Origin: Euborellia annulipes | Taxonomy: Eukaryota > Arthropoda > Insecta > Dermaptera > Anisolabididae | NCBI GenBank assembly: GCA_023213315.1 | Contig: JAKCPI010011685.1 | Location: forward strand, 1 to 64,000 | DNA: 64,000 bases | Direction: 5' to 3' | Shown: positions 1-12,700 of the stretch, piece after piece | Layout: each line of letters begins with the position of its first letter | How positions within the stretch are numbered: the stretch's first letter is position 1 | Position numbers and translations under genes: made by a program | The notes under the pieces: generated by a model | What the model saw: only the letters and a program-made list of their open reading frames with translations | Database searches by the model: none | Told to the model about the DNA's origin: nothing

Positions 1-303
1 GTATTTTAATTAAACTGTGTTATGCACCATCATTGTGCTATATGATCCGTTTGTTCAGATGGTGAAGAGAGAAGGAAGGAAATTCAGGATTTGTTTACTC
101 GCCTGCTTTCAAGCCTACTTAACATAGGCTTGAGATCTCTTAAACAAAAATGGTAGAGTTAAGAAAACGAAAACGTAGCGATGAAAATGAAGCAAAATCA
201 ATTTTTACGAAACCTCGGATTAATAGCGCCGGCCAAACGAGCCAAATAATTATACGTTAAGAGAAATTTTACTCTATATGAAAATTTTTTATATACAATT
301 AAG
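1..303. other. No gene seen; repeat-rich left edge
   Basis: I see no exon with splice sites here. A small hairpin lies at 110-132 (8-bp stem CAAGCCTA/TAGGCTTG with a 7-nt loop). The window probably starts inside an intron of the FERM scaffold gene whose exons begin at 6703, but that is inferred only from the gene's missing 5' end. Confidence 0.5.
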
Positions 304-530
304 TGAGTAGGGGTATCCAGGCAACCAGAAAAACAATAAAGAAAATTTAATTTGTCTTTATTTGCATTTTTATACTTTGTCTGCGTTTCGGCCGATATTC
401 AGAGCTTCATCAGGTTAAATGTTGTTGCCTCGAGCTTATACAGGCCCTTGGCAACTCCTGACAATTGTCAGGAGTTGCCAAAGAACCTATACTCGAGTTA
501 TCTTTTGATATCGACCGAAATATAACAAAA
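304..530. repeat. Left hammerhead-type inverted repeat flanking gypsy
   Basis: The block starting TGAGTAGGGGTATCC is the reverse complement of the block ending near 4816. It holds a hammerhead-like core on the minus strand (381-419: CTGATGA, decayed stem II, GAAACG). Its centre is a palindrome around CTGACAATTGTCAG (about 462-475), after which a degraded second arm runs to about 530. The same centre recurs at 4647, exactly where the gypsy gag begins, so the gypsy body sits between two halves or copies of one fold-back repeat. Confidence 0.75.
381..419 (-). ncRNA. Decayed hammerhead-like ribozyme motif
   Basis: Read on the minus strand, CTGATGA is followed by a stem II region and GAAACG. The 5' half of stem II (AGCTCTG) no longer pairs well with CGGCC. 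The opposite copy at 4698-4741 is intact in these positions. This copy is probably inactive. Confidence 0.4.
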
Positions 531-710
531 TGATCTTGTAAAGATACGAATGAAGATAGGAAATAGTCTTGAACAGGGAAAATAACATTTAATCAAAAAC
601 AACATCGCCAACAATACCACAACACAAACGTCAAACATCAATATTGATAACAATTCATCTATCACGTCCTCCTTTCTTTTATAAATTGACTGAATATTTC
701 TTTGTAGGTC

Positions 711-1973
711 TTACCAACTCTTCCACTCTCTTGTTCTATAATTTGAACACTCTCTCTCTTCTGGAACTACAGCAGGTGTTTCTTGTTCTTCTTCATTTTC
801 TTCTGCAACAGGTGTTTCTTGTTCTTCTTCATTTTCTTCTACCTTAGGTGTTTCTTGTTCTTCTTCATTTTCTTCTGCTTCTCTTCCCTCTTCATTTTCC
901 TCGGCTTCTTTTTCCTCTTCATTTTGCTTCTTCATTCTTTCTTTTATCATTTTCCAAACCTTCTGATATTTTTTCCTTGATTTTCTCCAAAACTCCAATT
1001 CTCGCTTCCATCAACGGCACTGTTTTTATTCCCTTTTCCAAAATCGCCAACCGGGATCAAAAAACATCTGTTTCTTCGCATTTTCTTCTCTCCAACCTTA
1101 ATTATGTACGATCGAGGGTTCTTTTGCTTCTGGTAAAACGATACCATACTTCTTTAAATCGACTATCCACACCATTTGATCATGTTCCAACTTGGGTAGC
1201 TCTTTTGCTCTATTCCCTTTGTTATTCAATAAACCTCTTGTTTATTTTTATTCTCCTTATCCTTCTTTCTAAAATCATTTATAAAATGCCATTTTGGCCT
1301 CAATTCTCTTTTTGGCAAAAGTGGTAATCTTGTCCTAATCTTCCTTCCAAAAAATAACTCTGACGGAGAAAATCCACATTCCAAAGGAGTTGACTGATAT
1401 CAGCCTGAAGGCCTAAGAAAAAATCATCATCAGTTTTACATTTCTTCAATATATTTTTGAAAACTTTAACTCCTGATTCTGCCAAGCCATTACTTTTAGC
1501 ATATTTAGGACTACTAGTCCTAAATGTAAAACCATATTCATGTGCCATTTTCTTGAACTCCTCATTCAAAAAATGAGTACCATTATCTGTCCTAAAAACC
1601 TTCGGAATCCCATATCTAGAAAGGACTGATTTGACACACTTTACAATATGAGAACCCGTTAAATTATTAACTTTAATTACCTCAAAGTAACGAGAAAAAA
1701 ATAATCTTTCTATGATTAAATAATTTATTCCTTTGTAAGTACAAATATCCGCTGCTATTTCTTCCCACGGGCCATCAGGTAAAACAGTTTGCAACAGGGG
1801 ATCTGAACACTCGACCTATTTTCGAGATCACCTTCGATACTTGGAAACAAAATTCTTGATATCCAAGCACATGTTTGGCCACCACATACAAGTTCTTGCT
1901 CTCCGTTGACATTTTGTCTCTCCAAAATGACCTTCATGAATAATTTTCCAACATTTCCAGACGCATCGAACAT
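711..1973 (-). pseudogene. Gypsy integrase with repetitive acidic C-terminus
   Basis: The integrase core (1794-1300) shows the RTDNGTHF block and the downstream SNGLAES glutamate block, fitting the D,D35E catalytic triad. A shifted frame (about 1147-1050) reads PRSYIIKVGEKKMRRNR, the usual gypsy integrase C-terminal motif. After another shift, the frame at 998-711 encodes an acidic tail built on an 11-residue repeat (EENEEEQETP-type). The zinc-binding N-terminus upstream of 1794 is not readable in one frame. Confidence 0.75.
772..905. repeat. 33-bp minisatellite in the gypsy 3' coding tail
   Basis: The unit GGTGTTTCTTGTTCTTC followed by TTCATTTTCTTCTG recurs at a 33-bp period about three times, with further degenerate TTCATTTTC units to about 930. 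On the minus strand it encodes the glutamate-rich 11-residue repeat of the integrase tail. Confidence 0.8.
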
Positions 1974-2217
1974 GGAACTACAATTCTATTACCTCTTAAA
2001 ATCATATTTTTTACCAAAGATAATTCTTTCTTTTATTTTTTAAATACGGTGATAAAAAGGGATCATTAATAGATGAGGGCCAACCATTTAAGATAAAATT
2101 CTTCACCGCTTTCAAAATCAGATCCTTCTCTTGTTTTTCAATAATTTCGTCAAATTTATTATTCGAAACAGGCAAAGAATAGGCTACCATATCAACATAA
2201 TTTGAAATTTCTTTTTT

Positions 2218-3970
2218 CTAATAAAACATCTTTATATTCCTTTTCAGACTTTGCGGCGCTCTACTAAGTGTGTCGGCTATATACAATTGTTTTCCCGGAA
2301 CATACATAATATTATAATCAAATTTCATCATTCTCATTCTCAATCTCTGTAAACGTGCACTAATTTCATCAATGGGTTTATTCCCAAAAATAGACACTAA
2401 TGGCTTGTGATCAGTCTGAAGCGTAAACCTAAGTCCAATTAAATAATCAGAAAATTTTTCACACGCGTATGTTAATGCAAGACCTTCTTTTTCAATTTGT
2501 GCGTAACGTTGTTCTGTGGGGCTAAGACATCTCGAAGCGAAAGAAACTGGTTTCCAGTTCTTATTATCTTGTTTTTGTTCTAAAACACATCCTAAGCCAT
2601 ATGCTGAAGAATCTGCCGTAACCCGAGTCTCTTTTTCGAGGATCATACATAGCAAGGACCGGAGTAGAGGAAATAATTTTTTTCAACTCTTCAAAGGACT
2701 TTTCTTGTTGTTCAGTCCATGACCAAGTATTATTCTTTTTTAATAAATCCCTAAGCGGGCTTGTTTTATCTGAAATTGAAGGACAAAATTTCAAAAATTG
2801 ATTAATCATACCTAGAAACCTTCTGACTCCAGAAACATCTTTGGGTCTCTCTAAATTTTTAATTGTTTCCACCTTCTTTGGAGCCGAAGCTATTCCTTTT
2901 CCACTAACTATATATCCTAAAAATTCTAAACTTTCCTTACGAAATATACATTTATTCTTGTTTAGAGTAACACCTCCTTCACGTAACTTCTTCAAAATAT
3001 AATTCAATCTTCTATCATGTTCATTTTTATCGCGGCCATATATTAAAATATCATCCATTAAATTGAACACCCTTCACAACCTAAAAGAAGTTCAGAAATT
3101 TTTTTTTGGTAAAATTCTGGAGCCGAAGAAATGCCAAATGGAAGCCTGTTGTAATAAAATCTTCCAAAGGGCGTTATAAATGTCGTTAATTTTGCGCTTT
3201 TTTCATCCATTGGGATTTGCCAAAATCCAGAATTAGCATCGAGTTTAGAAAAAACTCTAGCATCTCTAATTCTTGACAAACACTCATTTACCGAAGGAAG
3301 GACATGCCGTTCTCTTTTTACACTTTTATTTAACATCGTAAAATCAGCACATATTCGGACATCTTTATTTGGTTTTGGAACGACCACGATTGGAGCACAC
3401 CAATCTGTTGGTTCCGTCACGGGAGAAATTACCTTTTCTTTGACCATTCTTTCAATTTCAGCCTTTGTCTTTTCATATAAAGCGAATGGAATTCTTCGAG
3501 GAGCTGAAATAGCATATGGTTTCGAGTCTTTTTCAAGAGTGATCCTATAAGAACATTTCATAAGTCCTAAACCTGAAAACAAATCTTGATAAGTATCTTC
3601 AACCTCATTAATATTTTCATCAATAGACTCAATCCACGTTAACATTTTCAAATGTTGAATTGCGGGTCTGCCTAAAAGTGCATGTCCTACATCTGAAGAA
3701 ATATATATTTCTTCTAATGAGACATTATTCTTCCATCTTAACCATACCTTAATTACTCCCTTAACATTGAGCTCTTGCCCTCCAGCTGAATATAATCTCT
3801 TTAGAGATCGATAAAGTCTAAGATTAGAAAAATTCTTCTCATATATTTCAATTGGTAAAACCGTGGTGTCAGCACCAGTATCTATTTTAAATTTTATTTT
3901 AATTTTATCGATAAAAATATCTACAACCCAAGGGGATAATTTCTGTCTACTTTCTTCAATATGGCTAATA
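2218..3970 (-). pseudogene. Gypsy protease, reverse transcriptase and RNase H, frameshifted
   Basis: Going down the minus strand, an aspartic protease motif DTGADTTVLP lies near 3870-3900. The RT palm follows (3651-3058; PKPNKDVRICADFTMLN, then RLPFGISSAPEF). The catalytic YxDD-type box is present as LMDDILIYG at about 3065-3040 but in a shifted frame. RNase H follows (2655-2218; VTADSSAYGLG and the TDHKPL box) after a second shift near 2640. All the expected active-site blocks are recognisable, but at least two frameshifts make the polyprotein non-functional. Confidence 0.85.
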
Positions 3971-3997
3971 TATAAATTATTATCTTCATTCGAAGAA

Positions 3998-4651
3998 TTA
4001 ACTTCTTTTAATAAAGTTTTTCTTTCTACAACAACGGGACCAATGACCCTTTAATTTGCAATTAAAACAAGTACTATCCAGTGCTGGACATTCTTCTTTT
4101 GAAGAATGGTCCTGTGGCCTTCCACATCTCATACATTTTGAAAATTTTTTAAAATTATTATTTTTAAACTTTTTAACTTCATCCACTTCGACGGTAATGT
4201 TTGGTTCCCCTCCTCTAACGATAGATTGTTGTGACTTAACATGTTCAGAAAGTCTTACTTTCTGAATCGTCATTTCAAGGGTCAAATCAGGAATCATTTG
4301 CAAACGTTCCGATAAACCTTTATCTAATATCCCAATAACAATTCGATCTCTTATGTTCTCATCCCTCATGGTTTTAAATTCACAATACTCTGCCAATCGA
4401 GAAACATCAGTAATAAAACTATCAACGGATTCCCCTTCTTTCTGACATCTTTGGTAAAATCTTGCCCTTTCAAAAATAATATTTTTTTTGGGAATAAAAT
4501 AATTAGATAATTTCTCCTTAACTTCCTCATATTTTAAATTATCAAAATTTGATATATTTAATGAAATTAAAACATTCTGTATTTCAGGCCCCATTATATA
4601 TAATAAATTATTTATTTGAATAAAATCAGCTTTTTCATCTAATTCTGACAA
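3998..4651 (-). pseudogene. Gypsy gag, 5'-truncated
   Basis: The frame of about 217 residues has the retrotransposon capsid signature YFIPKKNIIFERARF and two cysteine knuckles near its end (CMRCGRPQDHSSKEEC and CFNCKLKGHWSRCC). The first is irregular and the second is CCHC. The open start at 4651 abuts the repeat junction, so the real N-terminus (tens of residues) is missing. It belongs to the element at 660-4651. Confidence 0.8.
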
Positions 4652-4816
4652 TTGTCAGGAGTTGCCAAGGGCCTGTATAAGCTCGAGGCAAATAACATTT
4701 GTCCTGATGAAGGCCGGAATATCGGCCGAAACGTAGACAAAAGTATATGAAATAAATAAAGACAAATTTAATTTTCTTTATTGTTTTTCTGGCTGCCTGG
4801 ATACCCTCACTACTCA
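4644..4816. repeat. Right hammerhead-type inverted repeat flanking gypsy
   Basis: From CTGACAATTGTCAG at 4647 to the end TACCCTCACTACTCA this is the inverted partner of 304-475. It begins exactly where the truncated gag begins. It carries the better preserved hammerhead core at 4698-4741 (+). Confidence 0.8.
4698..4741 (+). ncRNA. Hammerhead-like ribozyme motif
   Basis: Stem I TTTGTC/GACAAA (4698-4703 with 4736-4741) encloses CTGATGA (4704-4710), stem II GGCCG/CGGCC (4712-4716 with 4723-4727) and GAAACGTA. In the hammerhead model GAA is the core, ACGT is a self-complementary stem III (so a dimer is needed) and A4735 is the cleavage-site nucleotide. One extra base lies between A9 of the core and stem II, which is not canonical. 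Activity is inferred, not shown. Confidence 0.65.
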
Positions 4817-5559
4817 ATATATATTCAGCCACTCCTCCTGGAATTAACCATTACTTTATACTTAATATTTCTCCTATTGCGTTTCCTTCAAAATTTTTAC
4901 AATTCACCGCTGCACCCTCAAAATCCACTATGTTCAATTTTATATTTGTATTCAATTTGAAAATCTGCTATTTGCATTTAAAATTAATTTAAATTATATA
5001 AAATGAGCTAGCAAAATCTCAGACAGTAAAATAATTGTACCAAAAGAGATTATCACTATCATATCGTCACCTTTGTACTACTAGAATTTTTTTGGTTTTG
5101 AGTTATTTACTTTAAACCTCGTCTCCACAGTTAAGTGCTCTAATCAATGCTATAACTGGATATCATTCAGGATATATTGTACTTTTAAATAACTTCAATA
5201 AGTTATGCTCTGTGTTTGACTAGGGTCAATACTTTCAAGGGCAACATATGAACTACATATGGTTCCGGCATAGTGACATATTTAAAGAAAAAATTCTTTT
5301 CAAAGTCATTACTATGTTCAAAGATGGGACATTCATTGTCAAGAAAGATCTTAAGATTTTGTTGCCATTCTTTGGGACCTATGATGGCCTACATATAAAG
5401 TGAATAACCCTGTCATTTTTCTTTCAAGAAGAATATTTGAAATCTTTTATGCAAATATATCTTGATTAACTGTCCATGTGGACAATATTGAATCCTATAT
5501 TAAGTTAAAGATGAGAAAGAGATCGAATTTTTTTTCTAAAAAGTCTTGAGCTAATTCGT

Positions 5560-5880
5560 CGGCTTAGGCCAATACGACTATTATTTTAAATATATTTATA
5601 TTCTGTCGATGTTTCGAGCTCTCGTTGCGCTCTTCTTCGGAACCTGTGATCACAAACATTTAGGAACATCAATTTTTTTTTTATAATTTTTTTTTTTTTT
5701 TTTCACAATAAATATATACCATTAATAATATAAAAGTATAATAATTTTACTTACAGTCTAAGTGTCAAATGTCAAAAAAAAAATGTATGTTCTTATTAAT
5801 CTCTAATAAATGTTTGTGGCTACAGCTCCCGAGGAAGAGCGCGGCGGTTGCTCGAATTGTCTACAGTATAATTTTTTTTG
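5560..5880. repeat. Degenerate hammerhead-type inverted pair
   Basis: The minus-strand copy (5600-5650) reads CCGAAGA, stem II GAGC/GCTC, GAAACATCGACAG. The plus-strand copy (5826-5870) reads CCGAGGA, GAGC/GCTC, GAATTGTC. Both have C where the hammerhead core needs U4, so this is a decayed or distinct subfamily. AT-rich microsatellite-like sequence separates the arms. Confidence 0.55.
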
Positions 5881-6076
5881 CTTTTCCTTGAATGACTCCA
5901 TTCCATACATCTATATTTAATACTCACAGCCAGTATAATAATGTTATAAATCTAATTTTACTATTTATATATGTTACTAAATATAATCTTTCTTTCTTGT
6001 TTCAAAGTTTTCATTTTCTTTAATTTCAAGTCACACGGCTGCTGAGGCCATTTTGTCTTTAGAGTTTATCTTTAGA

Positions 6077-6217
6077 GAGGACAATGTTATGCATGAAGGA
6101 ATCAAGCGCCTTTATGATCGAAATTGAGGTAAGGCCGCCTTAAAAACAAGAAAAAAAGTCTATCTCAGATAAATTTAGGTTAATGGCGCTTGGTTCTTCG
6201 TGCATAACATCGTCCAA
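6077..6217. repeat. Inverted-repeat hairpin element
   Basis: GGACAATGTTATGCATGAAGG ending TCAAGCGCC (about 6078-6110) is inverted at GGCGCTTGG to CATCGTCC (about 6185-6215). The core GTTATGCA followed at a short distance by TCAAGCGCC is shared with the hairpin at 19376-19481, so the two are probably one small non-autonomous family. Confidence 0.65.
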
Positions 6218-6702
6218 TTGTATTCCGGCTGTCGTTTAACTCTCTTGTTTATAGGGGGGTAAGTCACCTATCACCAGATTCAGCAGAGATTGATTCATTA
6301 AAAGTATTTTGATAAATCGATTCTCTTTCTCCTAAGATCTTCAAGACATTCTTTTCACATTGTCTTTTAATTTAGAGCAGGGGATTTAGTAGTTTACCCT
6401 CTCTACACAAGCACAAAGACTCTCCTGGGCGTGCATTAGATTAATGATTTGAGTAATAGCGTCATTATTACCATCTGTCAATCCTTTAAGGACCAATATG
6501 TCAACTGATAAATCAGTTAATCTGAGATTGACTATTGAAGGCGAATAATTTTGAAATAACCTAGCTTTCTTTCTAATTAATTTTTATAATATAAGCCACT
6601 TTATACCAAATACTATATAATCTAGAATATTTCTATTTCATTCCATGATAGAATAATATTCTCCATTTCTTGTTATTGTAAAATATCATTTTAAAATTTC
6701 AG

Positions 6703-9700
6703 CCTGTTCCTCTAGCCGATATTGAACAAATGAGTCACGTGACTGTTCACCGAGAGGATGAATTAACTAGATGCGTACGAATTCATCTTCTAAGTCCAAA
6801 TAAAAAGACAAACGAATTGTCTTTTTCAATGGAAGAACGAGACGCAGAGGAATTAGTACTGGTACTACAAGGATATTATCAACTTTTAACTGGGAGGGCT
6901 TTACCTGTTGATCAGGATAAGAGTACTCTTTGGAAGGAAGATGCAGGTTAGTTGAATTATCTTTGAAAATTTTAATTGTATAAATTTCAAAATTTTTATA
7001 TTTTTTTGTTTGTTTTGTTTAAGCGCCTTCTTATCATGGAAATACGCACAACGTTATCGCGGCGCGATGGAGTTACGGCCCTGGGCAACAACTTGAGCCT
7101 CCTTTGCGGAGTGCTACGTTTACTCCTCCTCCAAATTATCATCCTTATCAACACCCACATTTAGACAGCAATATGAATAATATGTGAGTATTTATTATTT
7201 ATATGGAAAAGAACCATTGATTTTTTATGAAGTTCATACTTTTACAACATTTTTCTATAAAGTTTATGGATATTTAAGAATCTAAAACGACCCTCCAAAA
7301 AGCCGTATGTACCAAGGGTCGCGGGTTTGCAACCCGTGCCATGCTAATTTATTTAAATTTAATTGGCTACCAATGAATTTTAATAAATAGGGACCGACTA
7401 TAGATGCAGAAAAGACCTTAAATTAAAAAAAAAACGAGGCAAGTTATGCCACATATGTAATTATCATTTTCAAAACAGATTTTGCCCCTAACAAAACATA
7501 TTTTCATAAAAAAGAAGGTTTATCAGTGCAATACTAAAAAGAAAATTCTACCAAAATTGAAGATATTATAATAAATATAATATTTAGGCCTATATGGGAA
7601 ATCTAAATAAGTTATACAATTTCATAAAAATCCATTTTTTTATTCGTATCTCAACAGAGTCTGATAAATTATATGATAGATGATTCATTCGTGCTTATAT
7701 TTAAGAATATTATAATACTTGTAGAATCGGTTCGTCAAAATAGTAGAATAAACAATAGAAGGAAATACAGGGACAAAAAATAAAAATACTCTTCGTTCCG
7801 ACCACCCGAAGAGTTTTAGTTCTTCATTTTGAGTCTTTCTAAAATTGAAAAATAACTTTCTTCCTTAAGGCTGAATAGAAATATTATTAATATAATCACA
7901 AAAGAACAAAAATAAATTGAATTTTGATTTTTTAATGTAGGAACGGGAGCAGCAACGGATATATGGGGAAACAACCTTTGGACCAAGCAACACCTTTAAC
8001 TGTTGGTCTGACGATGGAGCAACTTCTGGCCGCCGAATCTGAACAGCATGTAGCAGAAATGCAAGAATTGGTCCGTACCTCTGAACAATATCTGAAAGAG
8101 AGCCGCCATCAGCATTCTGACAGCGATTCGGATGCACCGCCTCCGCCTGGACAGCTTAAGCATAGCGACTCTCTTCTCTTACTGACACAGGTATATAACG
8201 ACCTATTTATTGTATATTTTTTCCCAGGACCGTAGCGTGAGCGGTCCTCCCTCGGCAGCAGGCGCTGAACGATAAAGATGCCGAAAGACAAAAAACTTTT
8301 TTATTGTAATAAAAAATATAAGGCTGAACGCACACCAATTGAGCAAAAACGTTTTTGACTAATCATGCCTAAAACTGTTTTTTCAATGCTTTTCTTTGGT
8401 TCAACGCACACCGAGGAGGCAAAACATATGACATCATATTCGACATCATTGAATAAAATGTTTTGCCATTGAGCGTTTTGCTCAATCGGTGTGCGTTGGC
8501 ATTGAGCAAAACGTTTTGTTCTTGGACAAAACGTTCGAAAACGTCTTTGCTCAATTGGTGTGCGTTGGCATTGAGCAAAACGTTTTGCTCAATTGGTGTG
8601 CGTTCAGCCTAAGAGGATGGATAAAATAGAAAAAATAATAATAGAAAAGGGGCTCACTATATGATAAATAAATTTTAACATAAATTATCTCCTATAAAAA
8701 AATACATTCAAAAACAATGGCCCTACCTTTTTTTGCCAAGTTCCAGATCTTCTTGGCATTACTGAATCGAGGTTCGATAGATATAAAAGGAGAGTCCCGG
8801 GAAAAAATTAATAGAGATTCTAAATAAATAGGATTTTTTTTTTTGTATTTGAATTTTACTTTTTTCGACATGTACAGTTTACAAATAAATATTTTCTATA
8901 TATAGTTTTTTTTAAATATAATTTAAAATGAACTTTTAGTCTAGTCCAGTCTCTATATATATATAAATTTTAAATATAGTATAAATATCGATAACTTCCG
9001 ACGAGCATTCAACAGCCATTAATTCTAGGTTCAGCACTGTTTGATTTTGCTTGTCAACAAATATCTTGAGGTTGTTCTGCTTCTCCGCGGCGATTTGTGT
9101 TAATTGAAAAATTTCAAATTAAATTTAATTGGAGTATTTATTTATTCACTTTCTAAATGAGGGCTTCCATAGATATTAATTACCAGTACACACACCCACA
9201 AATAATCATTAACTATTTTATCTTTTATCACTAAGTCGATAGATTTCAGGTGTATAAAAAAAGTTTAACTGAAGGTTTTTAATCAATATAAAAAGATAAA
9301 ATAATATAACTTTTCACTTATCTAATCGTTTACTTTTTGACCATTTGAAAGGACTTTCATATTGTCTTGGAATTGGTCCAGATACATTACATTCAAAATA
9401 CATAAAAATACGAAACCACCAAGTTCTTGATAAAAAATTATTTATACTTATTGTTTTTAATTGATTATAATTGGCAAGGGTATGATAAATCCAATACAAG
9501 CCTGTCGTTAAAACATAAGCCAGAAGAATGTCAATAGTATAATGACCATGTGCAACCAATAAAAGGATAATTCCTGAGAATGAGAGAATCCAAGAAAACC
9601 AATGAAGAGGAAATAACTTTCTTGGGGAATAGTCAGATATTATTAAATAACTTAGTACAAGAAACATTGAATGTCCGGAGTAAATATAATCACCACAATA

Positions 9701-12700
9701 AACACTCTTTCCATTAATAGTTAAACCAATCCCTGACAACAATTCCCAGGTTCTTTTTAAAATTACTATCGCTGAAATTGAGTCCGATTTAGGGCTGCAA
9801 TAATATGTTTTTGATGCCATAGGGACAACTGTTACTATCATCGTTAATGCTCGTAACATATAAAGCAGACCGAGAATGAAAAAAAAACGACGTAGTACAA
9901 TATAACGATGTTTATGAAAGACAATTACCAGAAGGGTAGTTATGAAAGCAACCAAAATAAGATATTCACTAACTTTAAGTGTCCAGTCGATCGAAGTTAC
10001 ATTGTCTAGAATAATATCAGGAAGTGGGGGAACTTGATCACGATCAGGTACTCGATCATGCACAATTGCTAATGATAAAGCATTTAACGTTATATTGCTT
10101 ACTAAAAAGAGAAGTGAAATAAAAGTTTTGAATTTCTCTTTCGGATACAAAGACTTCTTATTTCTTAGCGGTGGTAATTCAATTTTAATAACATCTTTGG
10201 TATAATCTTCGATCTCTTCCAAAAAAGATTCCTCGTCTTCACTTATTAGAGACACATCGTCATTTTGTATATTTTTTGATGGAAGTAAAGGTTGAATAGC
10301 CATTGTCTCTTCGTTTTTGTTTTCACGTTATCACTGCTTAATGAAAACTGATAGAAATTCGATAGCTGATTTTCTTATCTCATGAGATAAAGATAAAATC
10401 TATGAGTGTCAACGATCTCAAATGAATTGAAAGAAATAATCATTTTTGATAAATAAGACCATATCAAAAAATTTCGTAATCTCTGTTCTATTTACTAATA
10501 ATACAAAAGTTAATGAAATGATTTAGAAAAAAAAAATTTCTTCCTAGAAGCCATTTAAGACTCGATGCACGCGCACCAAATATGACGCGAGTCTTGAAAT
10601 ATATCGGTTTCTGTACAGTGCCCACACAACAAACAGTCAGGAAAAGTCATGTGTGCACTCACGCTCTGTGTGGGGGGACAGGACGTGCACTTGCACGAGG
10701 CGGCAAAATCAGGGGGGGGAGGCAACACGGAGGAGAAAAAAGAAGTTATTTAAAAAATCGTGATAAAACAAATAAACCAATACTACATAAGTCTACTACA
10801 ATAATAATACTTTTATTTGCTTTACAGTTTAATTTTTATAAACGGGCCCGTCAAGTAATTATCAGTTGCCCAATTTATAAGTATATTTAGATTTATTTTC
10901 CTATATTTTAACGAACAAACTTGTTATCGAGTACATTTTGTGCCTTCAAATAAATCGATGATTGAAGGCAGGATAGGTAAGGGGGATCCAAATTTCTTTT
11001 TGCATGGGAAGCCAAAAGGGTTAGGAACGGCCCTGTGTGCACTGTGTATTTGGAACCAATATATATCTAGGCTCTCATCACTTTTGGTGCACATGTATTT
11101 AATATATTCTACAGATTCCCGAATTTTTTTTTGTAGAAATAGGAAATTTAAAATATACTTATTGTAATAGGGGGATGTAAGACTAGAGATGTTGATAGAG
11201 GTAAAAAAAAAAAAAAAAAAAACAAGAAGAAAATGCAGTCAATGTAATTTCTTTATTGATATTCAGCCCACGGCTAACGTTTCGATCCTAGGTTTGGACC
11301 TTCATCAGAGCGGGGGCTGTGTCAAAAAGGCATATATATATTCTCCGAAACAGGAGGGCCTCATGTGCAATAATGAGATTTATGCACTTTATTTAACAAT
11401 AATAGCAGTTTTTGTTATTTAAAGTGCATAAATCTCATTATTGCACATTGGCTGAATATCAATAAAGAAATTACATTGACTGCATTTTCTTCTTGTTTTT
11501 GACCTCTTTCAACAATTTACTTATTTTAAATTGATCGGTAATTATTTAAATGGGAGCATAAGGCTATATGTGAGGCATGCCATCGTACAAAATTTAACAC
11601 AAAATATCCTTCATCTCTTCGAATTTTTCCAGGAATTCTTACAAAATAAGATCCCTCTCTTTATTTTAATCACATATTGAAAATTTTGTAAAAACTCTTT
11701 AAAAAAAAAAATCGTCGTCCATCCCCGAAAATAGTTTTCATAATCTAATCCTACATACTCATTTTCTTTTTCATAAAACATTTTTTTTTTTTTTGTAATT
11801 ATTCCACTCAAATTCCTGCCTATATTTTCATTTACCATCATTAAAGTTATGGTCATATCAAATTTAACGAACGGAGTTAATGTTTAAGAAGGAAGCATTT
11901 ACAGGTTGATTGATCTATAAACCGAGTGTTCTTCAGTTAAAGCGTTTATTCAATTTAAACCCGGACTCTCTGACATGTTTCCTGTTAGGGGGAATTGTGA
12001 ATGGAGCTTATGATTTATTATAAATTTTATTTTATTTGTATTAGGGACAGAAGCTGACTCCGGACCAAGTAAACGAGGCTGTGCGTAATTCGATTGACAT
12101 GGACGAGGTGGAGCCGAGTGAATCGGATACAGATTCAATGTCCACGCCTACGAATTCACCAATTCGAAGGGCTTTAGATCAGCAAAAAGGTCAGGCAGCT
12201 GCCAATGGAGAAAACGGCTTGAAACCAAGCGGATCAAGTTTTGGCTTGCATAGTCCAGATAATTTGCTTCCTGGAGGACTTCGGGATCGAAATCTTCATG
12301 TATGTAAATTTAAAATATTTGTAAAAGAATATTCTTTAATAATATTTATTTAATTTTGGAATTTAATTTTCATCTTAATTGAACTTGCTTACTAATATTT
12401 GATTGGCCCCAAAAGACAGACTCCAAAGGAAAATTAAATTTTAAAAAATAATCATATAAACTCAATCAGTGGAGGATTTTTAGGGCTGGACGGTAATGGT
12501 TTTTCCCCAAAAAAAAAAACGTTTTAGTTTGGTAATCCAAGAAGAGGTGTGGGAAATGGGCCTAGGATTTATGTATTAATCGGCAAGAGAAGTTTGCTAT
12601 ATTCGGAGCTCTTTATTTGAAATACAACAACTTGTTTTTAATATTTTATGTACGGCACAATGCCTACTCCTTTCCAATAAAAATTATAGAATACTAATTA

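Larger units (their letters stand above)
660..4651 (-). mobile_element. Decayed Ty3/gypsy LTR retrotransposon body
   Basis: The element reads on the minus strand: gag with zinc knuckles (4651-3998), aspartic protease, reverse transcriptase, RNase H and integrase, ending near 660. The protease-RT-RNaseH-integrase order is that of Ty3/gypsy. Several frameshifts separate the domains. The gag N-terminus is missing: homologous sequence begins at the 4651 junction with the hammerhead repeat. I could not find a pair of direct LTRs; a purine-rich tract (AGGAGGACG on the minus strand, about 660-672) could be the polypurine tract next to a lost 3' LTR. It lies upstream of the first visible exon of the FERM scaffold gene, on the opposite strand. 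Confidence 0.85.
4817..6702. other. Intron or flank without visible exons
   Basis: This is AT-rich sequence with no exon that has splice sites and matching phase. It holds two inverted repeats, annotated separately at about 5560-5880 and 6077-6217. Confidence 0.5.

Noticed and set aside
644..1327. Plus-strand open frames rich in Phe/Leu
   Set aside because: They are the complement of the minisatellite and acidic gypsy tail and show no protein features.
10582..11422. Three plus-strand open frames
   Set aside because: They run through repeats and A-tracts, and overlap the palindrome at 11205-11510; no family features.
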